This document shows, piece after piece, positions 55,640-64,000 of a stretch of 64,000 bases of DNA. This DNA is from Gracilariopsis chorda (Eukaryota > Rhodophyta > Florideophyceae > Gracilariales > Gracilariaceae). Under the pieces are notes generated by a model that saw nothing but the letters and a program-made list of their open reading frames with translations, was not told the origin of the DNA and ran no database searches. Within the stretch, counting starts at the first letter, position 1, and the number at the start of each line of letters is the position of its first letter. Where the stretch lies: positions 1-64,000 of the forward strand of contig NBIV01000246.1 in NCBI GenBank assembly GCA_003194525.1, read 5' to 3'. The position numbers and the translations under genes were made by a program.

Positions 55640-56555
55640 CTGAGGAAACGGAGATATCACATGGGCATTCAGGGCTTTACTCATCACGGACGTGGCTGAT
55701 GCCTCTGGTTTGGGGGAAACAAGAACCGGCGCAGCCGAAGGACCAGATGAAGTCGTAGGGAAAAAAGACGTCGGAACCGAAGTTTACGGGTATTAATGTC
55801 CCCGGTCACTGATTAACAAGATCTCCCCATGCCACAGGCGCATTCCCGTCATCCTCATCATGAGCATCATCCAACATTGTATTTTGTGCATCCGCCACGT
55901 GGAAGAACTCGTGGGTGACGACAAACCTAGTTAGGTTTCCCTCCACCGTAGTTCTCTCTGCTTCTCGCAGTATGAATGCCTCGCATCGAGTATTCGTCAC
56001 TCGTGTCCACGGATCTTAAAAGGTGAAATCACACGCAAGGGCATTCCTTTTCCGTGGTGATCCCTCGCTCGTGTCTAACTCATCGTTGCAAGCCGACCAG
56101 GCCACTTGCACCGCATTCCAATGTGTATGGTCGATAAAATCGAGTAGACACATCAGCTCTGAAACGTTTTCAGTGTGACCAAGCGTCATTGAGAAGTTCA
56201 GGAACCGGATACGACGACCAAGTGTCAGTGAGATGTAGCAAAGGGCAATATTGGTCGTAAACCTCGTGGGAAAGGTATACAGCCGTTCGCGCATCCCATT
56301 CTGTGTTCACAACGGACCACCAACCCGTGAACGGGATGATTAGTGGTTGGCTAGCCACATAGTGATGCAAGGGGTGAGCTCCACATAGCACCCCAGGCAC
56401 AAACCTCAGTGGAGGCCCACATGAATGAAATCGGAACATATCTTCCACACATGTGGCAAGGGCGAAGTCCATTCCCTTCATTGTTCTGATAAGATATATG
56501 ATATCTCCAAAGGGAACAGCTTCGTCGTTCAAAACGAATCATTCTCTGAAGATGC
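55640..56555 (-). pseudogene. Antisense accessory ORF of relic D (C-terminal part)
   Basis: Opposite to D's pol, as in A, B and C. Recognisable: MIRFERRSCSLWRYHISYQNN (56550-56490), WWSVVNTEWDARTAVYLSHEVYDQY (56320-56245), LLDFIDHTHWNAV (56140-56100), NALACDF (56040) and a weaker tail with EFFHVADAQNTML (about 55910-55865). The N-terminal half is missing: at about 56556 the sequence switches to a gag on the same strand. Broken by frame changes near 56290 and elsewhere. Confidence 0.75.
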
Positions 56556-57800
56556 TCCTCAGTGGGATATAAATTAAAACATTGGTAGAAAGCCTTGTTA
56601 AATCGCACCAAAAAATCGGTTTTCGACTCACCAAGATGTTGGCCAGTGTCTCACAGGGCACGTATGTCCTGTTGAATCGCAGTGATGGTTGCAAATGACC
56701 TAAGGAAGTACTAAAACGCTGAGGCCAACCATTGATCCCTCCTACATAGTCGAGTGATGAACCTCTCACAGAGTGATATTGGTCTTTCATGAGTCCCCAA
56801 AGAAAGTACGGCAAAGAAATGTAGGCTTGGCCTTTACTCATTCCAAGGATGTAGGCTTCTGCTACAAATTGTGCCAATAAATCTAACATCAAGATTAGGT
56901 CTTCCCCAGAAAACAACTGGTTTTGAAGCGAGAGTTGCATGCATTTCATGCGATCTTTTGTGTTTTCCGTACATTGCTTGTACGATCCAATAAAGAGTGC
57001 TCCAAACTGTAGTACCGGTATGACAGGAGCTTCTTGAAGAGACAATTGGTGGGCTTCAGCTCTTTCAGAACTGCGTGCTTCCTCGCTTTGATGCAAGTGC
57101 AAATCATAACATGAGTGGCTGAAGATTGTTTAGAGCCTGACAAAGGGTTAGGGCAGACACTTTACGGTGAAGAGTGGGACGATTCGAAATCATATGACGA
57201 GATTGAGGAGGGCGAGGAGTCCGTATCATACCCTCTTCGCCTTTTGCGATCATTTCGACCATCCTGTTTTCCTCCCTTGTCTGAAACAGCTAACGGCTCA
57301 GCAGGTTGTTTCTCAACCAATTTTATTTATTTCAACGTCTCAAAATGGTCTCGGATAAGATGGAATATCCCAAGAATTTGCTCCACAAAGACTGAGGGGC
57401 TACCAAAGAACTCAAGGATTGAGTTCAAGTCAGCAGGTAACGTACGGAGATCCTCAGAAAAATTATGGAAAGCAACTTCACCATCCTTCTTGAAAAGGAA
57501 ATCAGGCTCCTCTCCAAGGACGACTTGAGCTTCCCCACAAAAGCGGAGTTGCTTTTCCACAGTTGGAGAAATAAGAATGCGGGTGACATTCTTTGCCAGT
57601 GGCGGAACCAGAGCGGCTAAGAAGGCTAGCTGTCCACAACCGGGTAGGGGAGTAGGGGTAATCATCGGAGGCTTTGCTGGTCCCGAAGCCGGCGTGCCAG
57701 TAAGCCCACCGGTATGAGACCATGAGGGCACCGGAATCCACGAAGGTTGCAAGGATTCACCGGCGCCAGTCTGACGGCGCGTCCTCGATCGGTTCTTGGG
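56556..57800 (-). pseudogene. Gag fragment of relic F
   Basis: Minus strand, A/B type: MKCMQLSLQNQLFSGEDL (56950-56900), LDLLAQFVAEAYILGMSKGQA, LPYFLWGLMKDQYHSVRGSS (56815-56755), VRFNKAFYQC (56610-56580), and upstream the helical region (DFLFKKDGEVAFHN, 57510-57465). Preceded by a PBS and an LTR remnant. At its 3' side it is joined to the antisense ORF of D in one open frame (56611-56351). It overlaps the gag part of D at 22850-22700, so it is from a different copy. Confidence 0.75.
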
Positions 57801-57970
57801 CGAAATGAAGACAACTACCGTTTTACAGGTTCAAACGAACAACCCACCAAGTGAGGACATAAGGCTTTCTACGAAGGGTACAAGCGAAAACAAGCAATCA
57901 AAACCTCGAATGAGTGGTAGTCTTCCGATTTTAATCGTGACCGGACTGCCAAGAGAAGAGAGAAGAATCG

Positions 57971-57990
57971 AAGTGTATGTCGGGAGACCA
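57971..57990 (-). other. Primer binding site of relic F
   Basis: Minus strand TGGTCTCCCGACATACACTT; the first 12 bases equal the PBS of A and B. Confidence 0.65.
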
Positions 57991-58110
57991 GTTTAGAGGG
58001 AAACTCTAACAGCAGAAAAACACCACGAAGACGTTCGGGATTTTTTCTGCAAAGAAAAAACTAGCTAACAGACCACTCTTTGGAAAGGCACAACGAAGTC
58101 CGCCTGTAGT
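57991..58110 (-). repeat. Decayed LTR end of relic F
   Basis: The block CACGAAGACGTTCGGGA (58023-58039) is shared with the U5 end of the LTRs of A and B in the same orientation. Further upstream I cannot follow the LTR. Confidence 0.5.
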
Positions 58111-58700
58111 TCCAAGGCCAGTCCGTCTCCGCAACCGAACAGAGCTGAAACAGTTTCTAATATCCATGCGGAAGCGGTGAAAGTACACAATAGAGATCAA
58201 ATGAAAACTCAAAATGAAGAATAGGGGCTCGAGGGAAAGAGAGAAAGAGAATGCAAAACGGGAGCGTGGCCAAAGGAGTGGTTACGAGACAACAGGCGGT
58301 GCGAACGAGAAAATTAACCCAATTGCTGGGGCGAGCATAAGACAATAGTCGGTATTAAGAAGTACACACGATGTGGTGATACTCTAAACGATGCAAGGGC
58401 GGATGAACTTACCTAGGTACGGGCGATCACGCAAAGTTCGGTGAAGACGGGCCAAAGCCGAAAGTTTCAAAGCCGGAAATTCCTTGGTTGACCCAAGGGT
58501 GGTTTACTGGGGGGGGATTGCTCAACCTCCTAAGTAGTGTAGCGCGCATTTACTGACAGTAGGGCTCGCGATCAAAAAGTTTCCACTTAATATCTGTAGT
58601 ACTTTCTAAAATATATAAATAAATATTAACATTAGCCTTGCCCTGTAAAACTGTGCAACACATGTACTTGCACCTCGCATCGAATTCAGTCCTCGTTCCG
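58111..58700. other. No supported gene
   Basis: Might contain the rest of F's LTR, but no clear match by eye. Nothing else seen. Confidence 0.35.
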
Positions 58701-58710
58701 TGTCATTCAC

Positions 58711-59570
58711 GTGTGCTACCTGTATTTCGTCTGGTCTACAACCGTTCAAAAACACGCACAAGCGGCAGTACATCTCATAAAGAGTTCCAAGCGCAATGGA
58801 GAAGAAATTATTAAGTCTTCCAAATCCCCACCGAAGGGCGTTGCACTTCACTTTGTTTTGATTCAAAATTCAAAGAGAACCAAAGATGCAAGTGATGGGG
58901 TTACTGTAATGGCTGTCATCTCCGCTGATGCCAAAGAATTGAAGCCAGTAATGGTATACTGGGTACAACGCGCAAAACTGAGTTATATACACGGCGTTCT
59001 GCAGATATTTCATGAATGTTTACGAATATGTTATTTATTTAAGCATAATTTTCTGTTGTAGATGGCGCAGTGTTCTTTGATTGTGCAAAACCATTCATGT
59101 CAAAGACGGAAGACGTTAAAAGTGGAAAATTTCTTTTATGGGATAGTTATGCGATGCACCTGTAGTTTCATGCACTGGAATTCCTGCGCAAGAATCATGT
59201 GCTTTTCATGTCAATGCCATGCCACGCCAGCAATATCTTGCAGTCTCTTGAATTAAGCGTCTCCACTGCCTAGACGTCGTATCTGCAAGGAGTAAGGCAT
59301 CGTCTAGCGAGAGGTCTTGATAGTATTAAATGCTTTTGGCCACTGTCTCAATACTGCGCTGCCAGAGTCAGTGACTGTTACTAATATTTGTAGTGGGATT
59401 AAGATTTGTAGTTGGTTTAAGTGCTCAGTTATATGGATTCGTGCGAATTTGGCCTTTTTGGAGCCCTTGAAAAAAATGTGTTGTCTGCTGCCGAGGATAG
59501 TCGAAGAGATTAGAAATCTTAGCAAAGAGGTTCATGAAAAATTGCCGTCAGTCATAAAGTATAGTTGAGT
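58711..59570 (+). pseudogene. Pogo-like transposase relic (2)
   Basis: DDE-type core in pieces: VTVMAVISADAKELKPVMVY (58899-58960), then DGAVFFDCAKPFMSK (59060-59105), KFLLWDSYAMHL, FHALEFLRKNHV and LPCHASNILQSLELSV-like pieces (59125-59265). The order (strand with the first Asp, DGY-like second Asp followed by H-x-L, then the Pro/His/Gln-Leu-Asp block) is that of the DDE_1 family used by pogo, Tigger and CENP-B. The second Asp is kept but followed by Ser; several stops and frame changes. It shows no close similarity to relic 1 at 45289, so it is a different family. Confidence 0.6.
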
Positions 59571-62500
59571 GCGATGTGGATGAAAAAAGAAACATTCAGG
59601 TGTCGAAAACAAATGGCATGCATTTGACAGTTGAGAATGTTTTAAGTGCACTGGAAGCTCGCCCATACAGCGAGAGCTCTTTAAAAAGTGTCAAAAAGAT
59701 TCAGCAATTGATTGACTAAGTTCCGAAGCACAATAAATTGGCGAATCATCTTAGTTCTACACACAAGAAAAGTGCAGTGTGCAGTGAAGCACCAAAACGA
59801 ACCTCTAGTACGCGTGATGTTCTGGCAATTATGGAGATCGTTGGCATGGAATGTGGTAATGAACAGTAAGATTGACAATATGCGGCTAAGATTTTGGCCG
59901 AAAGCGGTAGTTTTAAACCATTGGCCCATGTTGATGGATGGGTGTGATCGGGTTCAGTGTGTTATGCTAACTTGGTGGCCTTGATATGGATTTATCATTG
60001 GTTTTGTAGTTGCTGGCAGGCCTTCGACACGCGCGACGAGGTTCATTGATGTTCGAGAATGGCCTGCTATGGCGACGTCCATTGTTTTGGTTCTCCATTG
60101 TGACGTACTACACCGTTGGCTAGGAAAATGTTTTGGCTTGTATTCGACTGAGACAAATACTTACCAAAGCTTTGAGATTGTAAATTGGACGGCTGCAAGT
60201 GAAGTGTTGGGTTCTGAGATTCAGGCTTGCAAAAGAACGGAGCACATCCGATGAATGTCATGTTGAACAGTTACGATAGAACGCATAGAACGTATGTTTA
60301 GAAATACTCTAACGCGGTGAAGGGGTGTGCTGAATCAACTTTATGTCGAATATGTCAGAAATCCAACCAATCATAACCCAGTTTCCTCATATGACACTTT
60401 TCATATTTCATCCAAAACCTAACTTTTTTCGGCAATTTAATGCATGGCAAATCATACAAATTTACCTCAGATTTCAAGTACATTAAGCCTCTCCTACTGC
60501 ATAAACGGAACCAGAGAACATTTTAATGGCCAATCAAAGCTGCGTTACACTGAACATTCTTTAAGCCTCATATTTGAATTTGGCGCCACTCCAGTTTCTA
60601 CACAAAATCTTGGGTCAAACTTGGCACAGTGCGCACCAGCATCGTCTACGTGCAATACCAGCAACTTCAACACAATATCACTTTCGTCATGAACTCCAAA
60701 TCTTTTTGATGGTTGTAGTCGCTCATTTCTAAACAGCGTCTGTGCCCAATTTCAGAGAGTCAAAACCATTCTGCAAACTACTAAGCGCATAGAAAATTGG
60801 TTTCTTTTCGTTCACGATGACAAAAGTTGTAGATTTTACTTAAGGAGGTATTATTGAGAACATCAATCTGATCCAGTCTGAAAGTGAAGATTCACACTTC
60901 GCGAGTTGTCAAGAGCGTACCATACCTTCCAGAAAAACTGAGATTGTATTCCGACTCTAAAACTTATTCAGCAACCTCCGAACGCACAAAAATATACTCC
61001 TAGATGACTCACCGCTTGAAAAGAGAAGCAAACGAGCGTTGAAATTTCATTTGACGATCTGTTGCACAAATGAGCCTTCAAATGATACTTTCAAATGTTT
61101 CATTACATACGCAAAGCCAGGTAAGATGCTTTGTAATGTTCTTTTGTGCTCTGAAGTACTCGAGTTGTAGCCTCGCTCTGTTGATGTTATATGTCACCCT
61201 GATTTGGGAGTGAGAATGACTCGAATGGCATCTAAGTACAGAGCAAAGAAAATCGTCTCAGCCAACGAGTAACACGTAGAGAACCTGATTGGCGGTCTAA
61301 CTGAGAGGCTGTACGACAAGGACTGTGATGTTCGTAGAATATTTGTCACTATCTATCTGAATCAGTGTCACGGGGTGCCCTTTATTGTAGAAAGAGACGT
61401 CAATCAGGCTGGGAAGAAGAGAAAACCTTATGAAGTTCGGCGACAGTGTCGCTTTCAAATGCCCCGCATACATCAAGAAGTTCCTTGCGGCAGTCAGTGA
61501 CCGTCTTTTTTCTGTGAAACATGTGATTTGGAAGTTCGAGATCTCTAACTACATTTCAGATGAGCTATAGTATCCTGTTCAAGAAGAAGCTTACTGCTGT
61601 GGACCTAACCTTCTTTCTGCACTCTTAAATATTGCTCGACCGAAAAGATTCATGCCCAACATAAGCTTCAAATTTCGCTACAAATCCAGTGAAACCGAAC
61701 ACTTCAGATGGTGTTGCGTTGAAGAAAGGGTTCGGAATAATTTGAGTACTAGTGTTAAGTACGGAGTTCTGCACTCATGTGAAGTTACTGTCGACGATTA
61801 AGTACTATTGAATCGTAAGTTTTAGTCTAAAAGACGGCGGGAACATCTTGGAGAGTCGAGTTACGGAAGGTTCAAAAGGGGTAAAATGAAGTTTGAGAAA
61901 GCGGATCATGAGCAAGTTGTGCTCACTACGAAGCGAAAGATGAATTCTCAGACACATTTCAGGTTGCGTCCTTCATCATTGAGACCATAATTGACGGAAT
62001 AAGCTTTGATAATGAAGAGATTATAGAGAAGGGGGTGGACTTGAATGGAAATGTATCTTCGACATCAGAGGACAATTATAGATTGCGCTGGGATATGGTC
62101 TTGTTTGATTTCCCACATTTTTGTAGGGTCTATCGAAAGAGAGATACTCATATGGACTACATTTTTATCGTGAGGGGGTGAAGAAAACGAGGCAGTAGTG
62201 CATGTCTGTTAGGCTTCGCTGTCTTCAGTTTGTTTCACTATGGAAATGCAAGGCAGCAGTCAACTACAAACTACGTTCGGATAGATGTACGTGGTTCGTG
62301 AGCAATTCACTTTTTCATACCAACATCTCTTCAAACCTTGAGGAAAAGGAAACACCCAACCGTGCGAAAGCCGTATGTTCTTCCATTTTGTTTTCTTTGT
62401 CCAGCAATTTCAAAGCGGAAACGGTACCAAAACTGAGCATCCAAAAAAGAAATGCTCATAATAGTACAACTATTGACCGAAAGGAAAGAATGACATTCTC

Positions 62501-62640
62501 TTCTGTGCCGGGAACTTGTAAAACAATGATTGAACCAGAGAAAAACGCTATAACATCAGCTACCAATGTTCAAGCCTAAGACAGGCACTCTTGCAAAAAT
62601 TGGGAACACTTACGTGCATGACATTGTATAGGGTGGTGGC
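59571..62640. other. No supported gene
   Basis: Three kilobases of AT-rich sequence with only short open frames (for example 59712-59984, 60444-60692, 62202-62579). Some stretches between 61000 and 62160 have a coding look across frames, but I recognise no family. Probably decayed transposon DNA, including the 5' part of the MULE relic. Confidence 0.35.
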
Positions 62641-62649
62641 AAGGGGAAA

Positions 62650-63882
62650 ATGGAGCAAAGTGAAACGCCAAAGACAATGGACGACCACAGAAGTCAAATG
62701 GATTACATTGACTATCTTTTTCATCAGAAAAATACACAGCTTGAACAAGTCCTGAGTGAAGAAGTGCTATTTGAGACCAATAAGCGCGGTAAGCACGACT
62801 ATGAAAAAACGCAGAGCACAGCATATGGGCATGAGAAGGAGATTTCTGAACGGGAGAGTGAAGATAAGGGCAAGTACTTTCAGCATCAGAAGACATACGC
62901 GGCCATAATGTCACTTGTATACGGCTTAGCAGCTTATATTTCAGAAAAGGATGTACTGAAACGTATTCAGTACATAGGAGAAGCATTTGGCTATCCGTTT
63001 TCTGTTTGAGACTCAAAGTACCAAGATAATGACGATGATGGAAGACTAAGTAAATTACCATTAGAGCGCGGATTGTTAGTGTGTAAGAGACATAGGGAGG
63101 AAAGATGTAAGTTCATTATGACTGTCACAAATACTCAGGGCGCACTGTCTGATGACGTAGGTGAGGGGCAGAATGCCAGTACCTGGAGGTATTGTTGTCA
63201 CATGCCCATAGTTTTTCATAACCATGATCCTGGAGAAAGAGCTTTTATTAAATGCCTACCTCTGAAGACCACACAACAAGCATTGAAGATGTACAATATG
63301 TTAAAGATGTCGTAAAAAGAAGTTCTACTGTACTTAGAAGACAATTAATTTATTCAGATTGACAGGGAAGTCTTGCGAGAGCATATGAAGTATATGAGGA
63401 ACAAGAACAGTCCTCGTGATAAATACTGCTTTCGTTTGTTCCAATCTTCATTTGAGCTACAAGAAGAGAACCCACGACATAAAATATTCTTCTCAACAAC
63501 CAGGACCAACACAATGCACTCTACCACTTGGATGTTGGAACAGTGGCGTGATGGCTAGGAGCGCTACGGAATTGTTCCTGGTGTTAGCATTGACTGCAAG
63601 GCCATTGCAAATCGCTTCAGTCATCCATTAATTTTAATCAATGGTCAAACTCCAACAGGGCAGTTATGTACCTTTATGGGTTTCGTTCCCTCAGAGACTG
63701 AAGAAAGCTTTAAGTACATCCTGCAAAAGTTCAGATCCACTTTCCAAGTATCTCTAGGAATAGGTGTAGTGAGCCAGAATGCTGAGGTGATTGGTGCGAT
63801 CCCAACACTTCTCCCAAACACTTTCATCACCCTCCAGGACTGGCATCCCAACAAAAACCAGTTAAAGAACGTTGCGGCGTAG
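62650..63882 (+). pseudogene. MULE-type transposase relic
   Basis: Three pieces. 62650-63009 is unrecognised and charged. 63073-63315 holds a zinc-finger pattern C-x6-C...HNH (CKRHREERC, FHNHDPGE) of the WRKY/GCM1-FLYWCH type common in MULE transposases. 63540-63882 has SIDCKAIANRFSHPLILING, TPTGQLCTFMGF, ETEESFKYILQKFR and LPNTFITLQDWHPNKN, the Mutator-like DDE core. In this core the second Asp (normally in V-x-D-x-D/Q) reads VSQNAE and the Cys/His of the third block is changed. Stops at 63007-63009, 63313-63315 and 63556-63558. Ends near 63882; the last 118 bases show nothing. Confidence 0.65.
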
Positions 63883-64000
63883 TAGAGTAAGATATCAAGA
63901 CCATCATGTTCGAAAGACCTGTCTTCAGATCTTCATGCAATCAGAAGGAGTGGAAACATGGAATGCTTTCAGAGACGGAGGGCAGCATTTGAACAGAAGT

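Noticed and set aside
60067..60261. Overlapping frames on both strands near 60.1 kb as a small gene
   Set aside because: Both are short, unrecognised and without start or splice context that would favour either strand.

Overview
This is a repeat-dense eukaryotic nuclear sequence. I see no bacterial-style operons, no tRNA or rRNA genes, and no clear single-copy host gene. Almost everything that can be named is a transposable element, mostly Ty3/gypsy LTR retrotransposons with a C-terminal chromodomain, at different stages of decay. The species cannot be read from the sequence. A repeat-rich red alga or an oomycete are my guesses, and they are only inference.

I use letters for the elements. 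B (29843-41502) is a complete Ty3/gypsy element with two 903-bp LTRs, 5-bp target duplications (ATGCC), PBS, gag, pol and chromodomain, plus a long 615-codon ORF on the opposite strand between pol and the 3' LTR. It sits in an old DNA-transposon-like relic, H (28.6-29.8 and 41.5-42.8 kb). A is a related element of about 11.6 kb in two pieces: 3' LTR, antisense ORF, pol and gag at 1294-12026 (minus), and the 5' LTR, PBS and leader at 48414-49280 (plus). C is a second, more diverged family, also in two pieces: most of gag, pol, the antisense ORF and 3' LTR at 12036-21533 (plus), and the 5' LTR, PBS and gag N-terminus at 50210-49281 (minus).

The pieces of A and C are explained by one inversion of about 37 kb with breakpoints near 12.03 and 49.28 kb. 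Undoing it restores both elements, their matching 5-bp target duplications (ATTGC for A, CCTGC for C), and the reading frames of the older elements they landed in: E (gag, 47217-48413 and 1293-1) for A, and D (gag-protease 22850-21539 and pol 50216-55219) for C. All four parts have to be read together.

Other contents: G, a gag-pol relic of the C/E type (22.9-26.5 kb); a tiny gag-only Ty1/copia-type element with 97-bp LTRs (43738-44910); two pogo-like transposase relics (45.3-46.2 and 58.7-59.6 kb); F, an LTR-PBS-gag fragment fused to D's antisense ORF (55.8-58.1 kb); and a MULE transposase relic at the right edge (62.6-63.9 kb). The most interesting item is the conserved antisense protein found at the same place and orientation in A, B, C and D. 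Its function is unknown.
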